Below are positions 21,675-32,795 of a stretch of DNA of 64,000 bases, piece after piece. The notes beneath the pieces are model-generated. The model did no database searches. It was not told the origin of the DNA and saw only the letters and a list, made by a program, of their open reading frames with translations. Positions within the stretch are counted from its first letter, which is position 1, and every line of letters starts with the position of its first letter. The stretch is from Hymenopus coronatus (lineage: Eukaryota > Arthropoda > Insecta > Mantodea > Hymenopodidae): positions 12,692,001 through 12,756,000 of the forward strand of contig CM060893.1 of assembly GCA_030762935.1 (NCBI GenBank), written 5' to 3'. Both the position numbers and the translations under genes were made by a program.

Positions 21675-22559
21675 ATTTTTACTTTCTCTTGTCCCGTATG
21701 TACAACGTACAGAGAAGTATTGCATTCCACCCAAAAATTTGATGTCGAGATTTCACCGGAAATATATGTTTTAGGACCCCCTGAATCCAAAAAAAGCATT
21801 TCCTGAAAAAGGTCCGTGTGTGTGTGTCTGTGAACACGATAACTCAAAAACGAAAAGTAGATAAAATACCAAACTTGGTATTTAAGTTCAGTATCTTCCA
21901 GGGATGCGACACGAAGATTTTGAGAAAAATCCCCCCACCCTAAACTACCCTTTACATGGAACTTTTTTCGAAAATTTTTATTTTCTTAAAAATGGCTCTA
22001 ACCATTTTGATTAAAATATCGTATATTAAAGATATTTAGCTGACAAATAAAATGTATATCTTGAATTTTTTGGGAATAGCTTCTAAAGATCTGTTTATTC
22101 TGGATGAATTTTGCTTAATTTGGCATAACTAATAAACTGTAAGAGATAGACAAAAACTTACTGTACAAAAAATGTAGGCCTTGTTAAAATACACAACTTA
22201 TGTCATATACATTCTTTTCGTGGAGCTTACCATTTCCGAGGTATTCATTGTTATTAGTTTCAGTTGTGAAGTACTTATTCTTTTCTCAGACGGGAGTGTC
22301 CGTTTTTCTTTTGTTCTACTCCTGGCAAGAAAAGAAGTGATTTGTAATGACAATCGCATAACGACAGCTTTTAAAATATATGACTATCAATTTAGCCCAG
22401 TGTATTCCCTTATTTTCTTCCTACTTATAAGGAACTAAGTAATAAGAACATTGTGCTGAATACCTCGGTTAGCAAAGTGCAGAAAGAAGAATAATCTTAT
22501 GTAAGAAGTTTGTAGAACAGCTAGAGAAAGTCATGTGAGTGTAATACATCAGATTTTTT
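21675..22559 (+). mobile_element. HLE1 copy, complete
   Basis: Head ACTTTCTCTTGTCCCGTATG with a shortened palindrome (TGTACAACGTACAG), short TG tract, full internal blocks, tail TCATGTGAGTGTAATACATC then AGATTTTTT. Same subfamily as the copy at 11368. Confidence 0.88.
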
Positions 22560-22750
22560 GGAATACTAACTAGGATTCTTAGTGCCCTTTTTTGGAGCTT
22601 AAATATTATATTGCTGTTCAAAGCATTTGCCCATAAAGGTAAACCATACGCAGTAAAGAATGAAAGTAAGCAAAATAACTAGCTTTGAGAACTATAAATG
22701 ATTCTTGAGGTTTTAGTTGATGAAGAACAAAACAAGCTCTACTGGCAATT

Positions 22751-23285
22751 GAAAATTAGTTGAGTCGATTTTGTAACACTACATCACTTACTTTTTATTT
22801 CGGAAAATATGTTTCAGAAGACATGTGCTTCCATTGTCAATTCCTTTGGTCGACTGCCAGCATTGCTTGCTGTGGTGGTTGTCTCTGTCCCCGGTGATGG
22901 TTTGATGAACTTCTGTATCAGTAGGTAGCCTGGCAGGATTTCGAAATTGAAAACGCGGTTCTTGTTTTTCCTTGCCCAAAAATTCTCAAAAAAAAAATCT
23001 CAAAACCATCACAAGGAAGACAGAATTAAAAGTTTGGGAAAACATATATGTTTGGAAAAACAAGAACCGTGTTTTCAATTTTGAAAACCTGCCAGGCGAT
23101 CTAATGGTTCAGAAGTTCATCAAACCATCACCGGGGTCAGAGACAACCACCACAGCAAGCAATGCCGGCAGTCGATCAAAGGAATTGACAATGGAAGCTC
23201 ATGGCTTCTGAAACATGTTTTCCGAAATAAAAAGTAAGTGATGTAGTGTTACAAAATCAACCCAACCAATTTTCAATTGTTAAAA
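22751..23285. mobile_element. Penelope-like terminal repeats in fold-back arrangement
   Basis: Arms 22751-22985 and 23000-23285 are inverted copies with a loop of about 15 bases. Both hold GTAACACTACATCACTTACT (or its inverse), the coding piece NKNRVFNFENLPGD, and FIKPSPGSETTTTASNAGS. The gene-end motif resembles the Penelope fragment at 3.1-3.2 kb. No nuclease or reverse transcriptase between. Confidence 0.7.
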
Positions 23286-23435
23286 CACATCACTGTCACA
23301 AAGTCCACCATATATCAGTGGTAAGCTCTAGTGCACTTCCCTGATAGATTTCTATGTGTTTGTCCCAACTTAGATTTTTATCCACCCATAATCCTAGAAA
23401 TTTTGATGCTAATGAATAAAACTGATATGTTTCAG

Positions 23436-23629
23436 AAAACTGTCAATCCATCAACGATATGTGGTGGATGGTCTTGTAGTGTTTGAGCTGAAGGACAAGC
23501 ATTATTACGTTGGTGCAGATAAACTCCTGGGTGAGGCTTTCGTCCCTTTCACACAAATCCCTAAAACAGACACAAAGTTGGAATATTTGGAACAGATTCA
23601 CCTGCAGCTCACTTATCCTTCCAGTCTAG
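23436..23629 (+). CDS. unc-13-4B: Unc-13 exon H (residues 405-469, C2 domain)
   Basis: Acceptor ATGTTTCAG, donor GTATGTAT. The first base completes the split codon of exon G; the last base opens a split codon. The exon encodes LVVFELKDKHYYVGADKLLG, then EAFVPFTQI, and ends HLQLTYPSSL. This is C2 loop 3 and the last strands. In loop 3 the usual D-x-D reads D-K-H, so one acidic ligand is missing. Confidence 0.93.
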
Positions 23630-23854
23630 GTATGTATAAAACACCAGCTGGCTGAGCTGGTGTTATGGTGGAAAAAAGCCACCCTCAAATTATGATTTAA
23701 ATAGTTTAACTTATCTCCCTTGCATACTCTTTATGACACTATTGTACAGCAATCTAAAATTCATAAATTCTAGATTCATAAACTCCTATAACAATTTAAT
23801 GATGGATAAAAGGATAAAACATCTTTTGATATTCATATACATGAGTATTAAATA

Positions 23855-24765
23855 CAGTGGCGATTCGTGGTCAGTAAGTTAGATCCACCGCTCCCTTTGT
23901 CATCGTTTTTCTAAGTCTATAAAATATAATCATCCCTCGTTATAAGCAATCTCACTTTACGCATTTTCGCTTAAAGCTATTTAAAAAATGCTGATTTTAA
24001 CACTGTACAAATGACATAAATATATGCATCTGTTTAAAACTAATTTTTTTCATGTTTACCTTGAAATAGCCCATATTACTATCACATTCACTTTACGTGT
24101 TTTTTGTGTTATGTGATAATCAATGAGAACCAATTACTTGCATAATACGAGGGACAACTGTATACGTAAATTATTGTTAATTTTAGTAGTAGTACTTGCC
24201 AGTTTATTGGGGTGCTAGCTCCAATTGACGAGATTTCTTCGGAAATAGTTCCATTATGGCTTGCGTGAAATTTTCATGAATACCCTTCCGAAGTATACAA
24301 AGTATGGACATTATTGAAGAGAGGATAATCTTTCTTGACCCACTTTAGACCTACAGTGAAATTTTGCTCGATTTAACAGGGAAAATGGCCGCTCAGCAGA
24401 AGCTGTAGTTGCTGGTAGAGTTAAAATTCGACAAACTAATTTGTAAATTTCAGGCATAGCCCACACCAGATCTCTTTCGCTCATAATTTTCACTATTTCA
24501 CCAACTGACTTTTCTTCAAAATCTTTATCTTCAGAAGAGTACATACCAGTAAGTTCATTTTCCCAACATATGGAATCAAAATTTGAGCCATAGGTGTCCA
24601 ACAATTTTGAGCAATAGTGATCAGGAAAAGAAGTTCTGTAATTCTTAAATTTTGAGGAACCAAGGAGAGCAAATAAATGAAAACTTTCATAGTCGGAAAA
24701 CCTATTTTGTATTTGATAGAGCACATTATCCAAAATTTCATAGAATATCTGTAGCTTCCATCCTT
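23855..24765 (-). pseudogene. hAT transposase, C-terminal part with 3' terminal repeat
   Basis: The minus strand from about 24765 to 24311 encodes SERDLVWAMPEIYKLVCRIL, then TLPATTASAERPFSLLNRAK and GQERLSSLQ. PATTASAERPFS...L is the hAT dimerisation domain of the TTF/ZMYM-type hAT transposases. The frame ends at 24311; degraded sequence continues to CAGTGGCGATTCGTGG at 23855, which looks like a hAT terminal repeat. The N-terminal half is lost where an HLE1 head starts at 24764. Confidence 0.8.
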
Positions 24766-25112
24766 TTACTTTCTCTAGCCCCGTATGTACAATGTACATA
24801 GGGATAGAGAAGTATTCCATTCCACCCAAAAATTCGATGTCAAGATTTCACCAGAAATACATGTTTTAGGACCCCCTGAATCCAAAAAAAGCATTTCCAG
24901 AAAAAGGTCCGTATGTGTGTCTGAGAACACGATAACTCAAAAACGAAAAGTAGCTAAAATACCAAACTAGGTGTTTAAGTTCAGTATATTCCATGGATGC
25001 GACACGAAGATTTTGAAAAAAATCCCCCACCCCAAACTACCCTTTACATGGAACTTTTTTTGAAAAATTTTATTTTCTTAAAAATGGCTCTAACCATTTT
25101 GATTAAAATATT
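24764..25112 (+). mobile_element. HLE1 copy, 3' half missing
   Basis: Head CTTTTACTTTCTCTAGCCCC, duplicated ACA-TAG palindrome core, short TG tract, blocks to CCATTTTGATTAAAATATTA. It ends 67 bases before exon I. Confidence 0.85.
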
Positions 25113-25179
25113 AGTGTACAGATTTTTTTATTCAAAGGTAATTTATATGTTAACTGAAAAAAAATTATGTTTGTTACAG

Positions 25180-25292
25180 ACAATGAGTCATTTGCAGTAC
25201 TGGCAAGCCGTCACAATAAGGGTGCAAAAGAGTTTGTAAAACGCAGACGGAAGCTAGTCCAAAGTGTGAAAACTGTGTTACCAGACAAATAA
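25180..25292 (+). CDS. unc-13-4B: Unc-13 last coding exon I (residues 470-506 and stop)
   Basis: Acceptor TTTGTTACAG. After the split codon it reads NESFAVLASRHNKGAKEFVK, then RRRKLVQSVKTVLPDK and TAA at 25290-25292. A basic LASR...A-EFVKRRR tail after the C2 domain is usual in Munc13-4-type proteins. The tail is followed by a protein-like stretch in a different frame (see findings), so the exact C-terminus deserves checking. Confidence 0.85.
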
Positions 25293-25460
25293 GCTATAAG
25301 ATATGGGGCCTGCTGCCCATGACAACCATGTACTGCAACTCCTGGATGAGGCAGCCAACAATTATGAGGTGTAAGAAGAGCACAAGACGACGATGGTAGC
25401 TATTGAAGAGGTTGGCACCAGTGGTGGGCTTCTGTGAAACTGATATTAGGGATATTTTTA
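25293..25460 (+). other. sequence after the Unc-13 stop; possible 3' UTR or Penelope remnant
   Basis: A different frame from exon I reads HDNHVLQLLDEAANNYEV and then stops. The sequence CTGCCCATGACAACCATG resembles CTGCCTATGACAACCTG of the Penelope arm near 7390, and GGGCTTCTGTGAAACTGATA resembles the Penelope end. It may be 3' UTR built on a Penelope remnant. No polyadenylation signal could be chosen with confidence. Confidence 0.35.
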
Positions 25461-25474
25461 TTGTTCAAATGCAC

Positions 25475-25655
25475 GGTCGTATTGGAACGCTTTTCTGCAT
25501 TAGATCACACACACATTCACACTTCTAGACTCTGGGAAGAGTAGGAAATGTTCTTGACTAGAGAAAAATTCCTAGCCCCAGCCGGGAATTGAACCTGAGA
25601 CTGCTTTCACAGCAGACAGGTGCTCTACAATTGAGCTACCAGGCCAGCCAAGGCA
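25475..25655 (-). mobile_element. SINE-E copy, tRNA-headed
   Basis: On the minus strand GGTAGCTCAATTGTAGAGCA (A-box) and GGTTCAATTCCCGGCTGGGG (B-box) form a tRNA-like head, followed by TAGGAATTTTTCTCTAGTC. The anticodon arm is irregular, so it is not a working tRNA gene. A relative lies at 50250-50350. Confidence 0.68.
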
Positions 25656-27441
25656 TCATGTTGTTATAAACTGTAAGTATTCATTTCTATGGGGAGAGGC
25701 AGTTTACAATCCAGTTAATACAGACACCTTTAAATGAGGATACTTCTGTTAAGCAGTGAGTTAGGCTAGATTGATACATGATTCAGAAATCTGGGATTGT
25801 TCCAGGTTTTTGCCATCAATTCTGGTGTTCCCAGAAAAGGGTTTTGGGATATGTTTTATCCCAGTTTCTGAAGACATTGCAAAGTTGTGTTTTCTTTTAA
25901 TAGGGGCATTCCCATACCCACTGGCTTTAGTGATAAGCATCTACAACTTCATGTATGTGCTGTTATAATTAAGAGCTAACGGGTCATTGAGAAGTCGCTG
26001 TGCACCTCCCGTGTAACCAAGATTCCCGTAGAGTCGGGAATTCTGGTGGCAGCACTGGCTGGTGCAAACGTATCGTGAAAACATTTCGCTGGTTAAGAAA
26101 ACTGCTGGGTTCACTATATTCATACATGAAAGGTAATGTAGAAAAATAATATGCAACTAACCTGTTTAAAGAAGAAGTTGAAAATGTTTACCATTTTCTT
26201 GAAGACAAATTCACTCGTTTTAATTTATTTTCGAACACTGTAATTAATTTTATTAAAATCTGGACATCTATTACTAACACGTGCTTCACTTGGTCATGGT
26301 GTAGATGGACTACCCTGGACGCACGTTACCACAACTTTCGTTGCCATCCTCTTGCAGGTTTACAGTGTTATTGCCTGCTGTGCCAGAGCAGTAAAAGCGG
26401 GCATTAAACATTACCAAAAAAAAAAAAAAATTCCCTTTCTTTGAAATGTCTGAAGTTCAATAATAAGTAGGTACCCTTAACTGAGTTTAGTACAACCAAA
26501 AATGTGACACTAAAACCACATTTTAAGCCACTGCTTTTAATGAACAACTCATTTCCTGGAAAACTCAGCACACTTTTTCTAAGAAATGTAATTTGAAACA
26601 ATAATTGCACATCAGCAATATTGAAGTAGTCAGTATGACCTTATATGCTAATGGCTGTACATTTATGGAATAATGGTAAGATAAAGGAGCTATGCCAATA
26701 CTTATATCATACAAAAAAATATATATTACTTATTGAATTAATGTGCCTGCTTAAAAAATTATTTTTATAATGTTTTTATAAATTCATAGCTTTTTATACC
26801 TCAATATACATGAGTAATCACTGGACTATTCTTTTATCCTATTCTATAAACAATTCCCTTATGTTAATCAATCTGAGGGTCCAGAATCAAGAAGACCATG
26901 TAAATAATTGGTTAAGCTTTAAGATGGTTCATAAAAATGTACTTTATTATAATTATCGGCTTTAATGTATTTGTGTTTTATTTGTAGCACCTTGTATTAT
27001 TTAACATTGGTTCTAGACTTCTTCAAGAACTTTTTATTTAGTTGTGGCTTTTCTATGCTCTCATTACTAAGTTATTTTATATAATGAAGTCATGAATGTT
27101 CAAACTACTGACAGGATGTTGATGTCGTGCAGGAAATACTATTACTGCTAATATAAGTACTTCTCAACAAAATGAATAATCATTAACTGAGAAAACATAA
27201 CCATAAAAGTTTGTCCCACAGAATATAAACCACATTCAGCTATACAACAGACTTAGTATGTTGCTAATTTAACTACTGTAAATGCATATAAGGTTTTAAA
27301 TGAATAAACAGCAAAAGTTTCTGATTCATCTAAAAGCAAAATATCTCCAGAGTAGTCAACTGAATATTACACAATCATAAAGGGTATCTAGATAATACTT
27401 TATATAATTATTTCATCATATTTTTGTGCTCCAGTGAAATA
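25656..27441. other. AT-rich intergenic or 3' UTR sequence
   Basis: Several short open frames but none with splice signals or recognisable domains. A 15-base A run ends at about 26430. Sequence at 25980-26060 (CGGGTCATTGAGAAGTCGCT and after) is less AT-rich and could be an unidentified repeat. Confidence 0.4.
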
Positions 27442-28625
27442 CGAGGATGGATCGAAAAGTAAAACACCATAATGTTTTTACAAAAAAGTTTAATAGTTAA
27501 AAAAACAAGACATGGTCACCAACTTTCTCAACATATTTGACCCATTGATACTAGTTTCAATATGCCCTGAAGTCTGTTTCCCTGGAGTATAGCCATCTGC
27601 AGACTGCTGATTTCACTTCCACATCTGTCACAAAGTGTTGGCCTGACCAGGAATTTCTTCATGGGACCAAAACAGATGAAAGTCTGATAGTGCAAGGTCC
27701 GGATTGTAGGGTGGATGCTGGAGCACCTCCAAACCAAATTGGTGATTTTCTGACGAACAGCAGCAGCAACATGGGGACGACGTTGCCATGAAGAAGTTTG
27801 ACATCATCAGCATTAATGTTACGGCATTTGTCACAAAAAGTACAACGCAACTTCACCAAAGTTTGAATGTAGGCTGCAGCATTCAGCAAAGACCACCAGT
27901 AAAATACCATGCATATCCCAAAACACTGTCATAAGTACTTTGCTAGCAGATTGAGTCACTGAATTTTTTCTTCATTGGAACCTGCTTTTGTTTTGGGTAT
28001 GCCCACAACTCATCACAGTGATGATTCCTTTCAGAAAGTGATGCCCCTCTACAGGATACTGTGTTAAGTAATCCAAGATTGTCATCATTCGCAGGCCCTT
28101 GTGGTTGTCTGTCAGGTTCTTAGGCACTTAGCAAGCACTAACTTTACAAAATTTCAACAAGTTATGAACAATATCGCACACTGCACCATAGGAAAAGCTT
28201 AACTGTTGCAATAAGGTTCGCAGTTGCACATACCGATCATTCAAAATTGCCACCTCAATACCTCTTGACATTCTGCAGGGTTGCAGCTGTTATCTGCCTC
28301 CGGAGTGTGGAGAATCACTAAGTTTCACACAGTCCTCTTGGAAGAATACACTTCACCTGGAGACATTTCTATGGTCCATTCAATCATCATTGCATGTACT
28401 TGTGAATTTTAGAACCACTCCACTTTGCTCTTCACATGTGGATGACAGTAGCATATGCACCATCTTTGTTGCGTAGTTCATGCTTCTCTCACTAGAGCTG
28501 CACATGAAACAAAAAATATCCAGGTAATGAAAACTTCAAACTATACATGTGTGAAATTGCAATATTCCAGCTGCAATACCAAGTCAGAAAAAAATTATTG
28601 TGCGTTACTTTTCGATCTGCCCTTG
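27442..28625 (-). mobile_element. mariner element, complete ends, dead transposase
   Basis: About 1.18 kb flanked by TA at 27440-27441 and 28626-28627. Terminal inverted repeats share GATCGAAAAGTAA followed by CAC-ATAAT. The minus strand holds a degraded transposase: KLLHGNVVPMLL where LLHDN is expected, then GLEVLQHPPYNPDLALSDF, and near the end NRLQGILKLVSMGQIC. The second catalytic Asp reads Gly and frames shift repeatedly. Unusual right-end difference: GGGCAGATCG against GGATGGATCG on the left. Confidence 0.85.
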
Positions 28626-28627
28626 TA

Positions 28628-30239
28628 CTTTGCATCCAGGGACCCTGAGAGTAAAATGTTCTTATGTGAGGAATTGCTTATCCTAATGTGAAAAAGATTT
28701 CATTAATGCTCTTAAGCAAGTAAACTATCATGTCCTAGAAGTTATATGTATTGATTTGTTTCAATTAATGACTCTTTTGTAACTTTATTTTAAATCTTAA
28801 TGCATATACCTACTAATTAAAAAGAATCATATGTGTTATTTTGAGCCTATTTTCCAACAGTGAAAAGAACTTAAATATACTTTTATGTATTCAATACTAA
28901 TTTAGGTACTGACAAAAATCAGAGCTTCTAACAGTTATAGCATTAATTTGATTTTTCTTTTTTAAAAAAAAGAAAGAAGGAACAAAAAGTCAGTAGTATC
29001 TAATTATTAAATTGTTTCATCTAATCTATAACTATTTAGCTAGTTTTGTATAAAATAAAGATGTCTAATGACATTTGTGACACATATATAAAAGATGTTA
29101 TAAATCAGAATTTCCTAAGAGAAAATATGAAAAAGAAAAGTTTACAAATTTATTCCTAAATTCTCATCAGGACCTTTAAAACTGCTAGAATGCAAATGAT
29201 GCTATGTGTTTCTATACAACTAGATAAAAGTGTTTTAAAGAGAAAACTAAAATCTGATAGTTTTACAACGAAAAAAAATGTTATTTTTAGTATATTGTGA
29301 CTTTAAGAGTAAAAGAAAAAGACTGTTATAATAGCCAGTAATATCTCCTTAAATAAAAATATTTATTACGAATGTACTTTTTATTTTCCAGTAAATCCAA
29401 TCACCTTCAAACAAAAAATATCTAGAGAATAAATCAGGGAGAAGATGGAAATATATAAAAATATCTAGATTCGCTTAAGCAAGCATTTTCTGGTAATTTG
29501 CCATTTTGGATGAACAATTTACCTTTCCATACAAAAATGAAGAAAGCAATTATTGTGAAACTTGGTGTGTAACATACCTTAGATCCCATTTAGAAAATAG
29601 GTTATGCTCTACTGTATTTAGTTATCCAAACGGGGAGGTTGTTATTGAGCACAAAGTCAAAGAATTTAAAACAAATTCATATTATTAATTTTTTTTTAAA
29701 CTCACATAGTAAACATTTATTGGCATAATGTTTCTGGCAAATTTTGTTGGGTGAATAGTTAACTATTTATAACACTTTTTCATTCCATTATTTATACATA
29801 TAATATCATTAACCATGATCTCTAACAAATAGAAGCCATTTACTAGTGTTTTAATTCTTATTAAGGCTGCAGAAAAAGTAATTTTATTATTGGTTTCAAA
29901 ATTCATAAGGTATAAATCAGAGAAAGAAGATAACAGATGAGGAAAGTGTGTTAGAATAGAAAGAGGGAAAGATAGATATAGGGAGTAAGAAGGTGGAGGA
30001 AAGAGCAAAAATGTGTAGAATCACACAATTACTGCAGAGCTAGTGCTTACATTAAAAATGAATGTATTCTTTTTAAAAATCTCTTTCTTTCATTTATATG
30101 CCTTTCGACCCACAATCGTTAATTACTTTCTTTGCTTGTACTATTTAAATAGCAGGTATATTTCACCAGAATGCAGTGTACTGATGATATATACATGAAA
30201 TGGTAATTGAGGAAGGAAATTTACATTAAGCAATAATAA
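28628..30239. other. AT-rich DNA without recognised genes or repeats
   Basis: No repeat family seen elsewhere in the window falls here. The longest frame is 81 codons on the minus strand (29763-30008) with low-complexity composition. Confidence 0.45.
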
Positions 30240-30363
30240 AACGGCTTCTGCTAGGTAATGTTTATTTCGACTAGCATGAAGTAGTAAGAACAATAAGCTT
30301 ATTCACAACAATAATACCTTTGTCACAGAGATGTAGAGAAAGTCATGTGAATGAAACACGTCA
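30240..30363 (+). mobile_element. HLE1 tail fragment
   Basis: CTAGCATGAAGTAGTAAGAA, AGAGATGTAGAGAAAGTCAT and GTGAATGAAACACGTCATAT. It joins directly to the head of the next copy. Confidence 0.8.
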
Positions 30364-31193
30364 TATTACTTTCTCTATACATACTATGTACATAGCATAT
30401 AGAGAAGGTATTGTATTACACCCAAAAATTTGATACCGAGATTTCACTGGAAATATATGTTTTGAGACCGCCTGAATCCAAAAAAAGCATTTTTTAGAAA
30501 AATATCCATGTGTGTGTGTCTGTCTGTCTGTGGGCAGTATAGCTCAAAAATGAAAAGACCATTAAATACCAACTTGGTATTTAAGTTTGGTATCTTCCAA
30601 GTTTTTCAAGAAAATCCCCCCCACCGCAAACTACCCTTTATATCGAAAAAAATTCGAAAATTGTGATTTTCTTAAAAATGGTTCTAACGATTTTGATTAA
30701 AATCTTGTATATTTAAGATATCTACTTGACAAATAAAATGTATATCTTGAATTTTCTGGGAATAGCCTCTGAAGAGTACTCTGGATGAATTTTACGGAAT
30801 TTTGAATAACTGCTAAACCACAAGAGATGGATAAAAACTTACTACACAAAAATATAGAGAACGTTTAAACACACAATTTATGTTATATACTTTTTTTGTG
30901 GAGTTCATTGTTTTTGAGACATCCATTGTTTTTAGTTTCATATTTGAAAAACTTACACCTTTCTCATACAGGAATCTGTCAACTCGTGTCCATTCAAACA
31001 AAGGAACTTCAGTCACATAGCAACCAGCTTTTGACTATCACTTTAACCTATGATACTCCCATTTTTTGCTTCTACTTATAAGGAAGCAAGTAATAAGACT
31101 ATTTCTGCTAATTTTTTCTCGATTAGATAAAGTAAGTAGAATAATTTGTTGCAGAGATGTAGAGAAAGTCATGTGAATGAAACCAATCATATT
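30364..31193 (+). mobile_element. HLE1 copy, complete
   Basis: Head ACTTTCTCTATACATACTAT and GTACATAGCATATAGAGAAG, short TG tract with TCTG units, tail AGTCATGTGAATGAAACCAA then TCATATTG. The tail hairpin has decayed. Confidence 0.87.
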
Positions 31194-31284
31194 GTTTCAT
31201 GTAAATAACTTATATATGTGGTATTTTAAATCAATCGTTATAAGCGTTTTAAGAGAAAATAAAAAAAACATATTAAAACATTGT

Positions 31285-31395
31285 GCGATGTTTAGATTTT
31301 TCTGAAAATCGTATTGTTGCATATATGGAAATTCTTGAATGTAAATACCAAGTTTGATAATTATGGGACTTTTCATTGTTGAGTTATCAGTTACA
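31285..31395 (-). mobile_element. HLE1 internal fragment, degenerate
   Basis: GATTTTTCTGAAAATCGTAT, GTAAATACCAAGTTTGATAA and CATTGTTGAGTTATC match the HLE1 middle blocks in inverse. Confidence 0.55.
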
Positions 31396-31404
31396 GTAGC
31401 AGTC

Positions 31405-31550
31405 TGTCTGGGTGGTGTGGTAGTAGCGTATCTGCCTCACATTCAATAGGTCGTGAGTTCGAATCTCGCTTAGGGTGAGTTACCCGGATAAAGGTTTTTT
31501 TCAGGGTTTTCCCTTATCCTTAGAAGACGAATATCGAGTAACTTTAAGTT
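31405..31550 (+). mobile_element. SINE-D-like, tRNA-headed
   Basis: GGTGGTGTGGTAGTAGCGTA (A-box side), GGTCGTGAGTTCGAATCTCG (B-box) and TTTTTTTCAGGGTTTTCCCT. The middle motif is shared with 49072-49214. Confidence 0.62.
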
Positions 31551-31784
31551 CCATGGATCCTGAAATCACCGGTTTCGTCGTCCGATATGATCAACCAGGT
31601 TAAGGACGTTAAGTACCCCCCACCCCCGTCCCAAAAATGCATAGCAAGCCTGCAAATATCTATTTCTGGATGTGCAATTTTTTGATGAAATGCAGTGAGT
31701 ACTTCGTCCACCCATCAATCCTATCCTACGTGATAGGGAAAACAATAACATTTCCATGTTCTTGAATCCTTCGATTGTTAATCG

Positions 31785-31990
31785 GTCCCTATGGCCGCGC
31801 TCGTTAAAGTGCTCGTGGCGGAGGGGATCGTGGGTTCGAGTCCCGCCTTGGGCATGGGTGTTGTGTGTTTGTAAATGTGTATATCTATGTGTGTAATAGC
31901 AGCAAAACGCAAACGGTAATCAAACAGAAAAACAAAGTCAATGTTAGGAAAATAAAAAAGAGGAAAAAGGAATTCAGCGCCGAAAAAAAA
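31785..31990 (+). mobile_element. SINE, another tRNA-headed type
   Basis: CCTATGGCCGCGCTCGTTAA, then GGGATCGTGGGTTCGAGTCC form a tRNA-like head. A TG-rich and then A-rich body runs to the poly-A-like stretch at 31980-32000. Confidence 0.6.
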
Positions 31991-32271
31991 AAGAAAAAAA
32001 GTTATGATCCCTCCCTACCCGAACCGCGGGTTTAGTTGTTTGCTCGTGTGATTCTTACTTATAAACTTGTCAAACATGCTGCACTGGAACCTGTTCAGTC
32101 ATCAGGCTATGCGTTGCATATCTAATGTGCAAACAGTGAAATAATAGAAGGCAATGAAACTGTTTGAGATCGTTGTCTTAGTGCAAAACACGGAAACGTG
32201 TTGAGCATGGCCAAAACATTCCTGAATATACCGTCTAAAACATAATCAAAACGAAGAGGACATTCGTTTAA

Positions 32272-32630
32272 TTAAAAAATCTATCTCCTTCATTCTAATT
32301 GAGATAAACATTAACAAAAACGGTCTTATTACTTAGTTCCTTAGAAGTGGAAGTTAAATAAGGGAATACCTAGGATAAACCGACAGTCAAATGTTTTAAA
32401 ATTCGGTTGCTATGGCATTGAAATCCGTTTCTTTGTGTGGCCAGGAGTTGACAAGTTCCCGTATGAGAAAGCATTTTAAAACTGAAACCAATAACAAGGA
32501 ATATCTTGAAAACGGCCGACTCCTCAAGAAAATATTTATATAACATTAATTGTGTGTTTTAAGCATATCTACACTGTTTGTCTAATACGTTTTATCTATC
32601 TCTCACCAGTTATGTAAAATGCAGAAGAAA
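32272..32630 (-). mobile_element. HLE1 3'-half fragment, divergent
   Basis: Inverted 3' blocks: AACGGTCTTATTACTTAGTT, GGCCAGGAGTTGACAAGTTC, AACCAATAACAAGGAATATC and TATCTATCTCTCACCAGTTA. No clear hairpin at the outer end. Confidence 0.75.
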
Positions 32631-32633
32631 AAA

Positions 32634-32795
32634 AATCTGTGTTCCATTCACATGTACCTATTTCTCTACATCCCTGCAGCAAATTATTATTAAAAAGCTT
32701 ATACTTCTATTTACTTCATGCTAATCGAGAAAAAGTTAGCAGACATAGTCTTATGACTTGCTTCCTTGTAAGTAGAAGCGAAATAAGGGAGAACC
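32634..32795 (-). mobile_element. HLE1 tail fragment
   Basis: TCTGTGTTCCATTCACATGT tail hairpin, then AAAAAGCTTATACTTCTATT and GTAGAAGCGAAATAAGGGAG. It abuts the preceding fragment in the same orientation. Confidence 0.78.

Larger units (their letters stand above)
2083..25292 (+). other. unc-13-4B: Unc-13-4B/staccato-like gene (Munc13-4/BAIAP3 family), 3' part, nine exons
   Basis: Unc-13 family proteins prime or tether secretory vesicles for SNARE-dependent fusion at the plasma membrane; the Munc13-4/BAIAP3 branch works in regulated secretion and tracheal or late-endosomal trafficking. Nine exons with consensus GT/AG borders join in phase to 506 residues plus a stop. Residues 1 to about 330 are helical MUN/MHD2-type sequence (for example VFVVNIINDVCDC and FVWKNVLSSFQEHIRTAVK). 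Residues about 334-468 form a C2 domain, with GLLTARLQF as its first strand and CDPYVRV after loop 1. A tail with AKEFVKRRRK follows. The first visible exon begins with the last base of a split codon, so the gene continues upstream. Family assignment is strong; choice of ortholog (Unc-13-4B rather than BAIAP3 or Unc13D) rests on the layout and is less sure. Introns carry many repeats but no exon is broken. Confidence 0.88.

Noticed and set aside
25570..25650. Functional tRNA gene on the minus strand
   Set aside because: A- and B-box are good, but the anticodon arm cannot form a normal 7-base loop and a SINE body follows.
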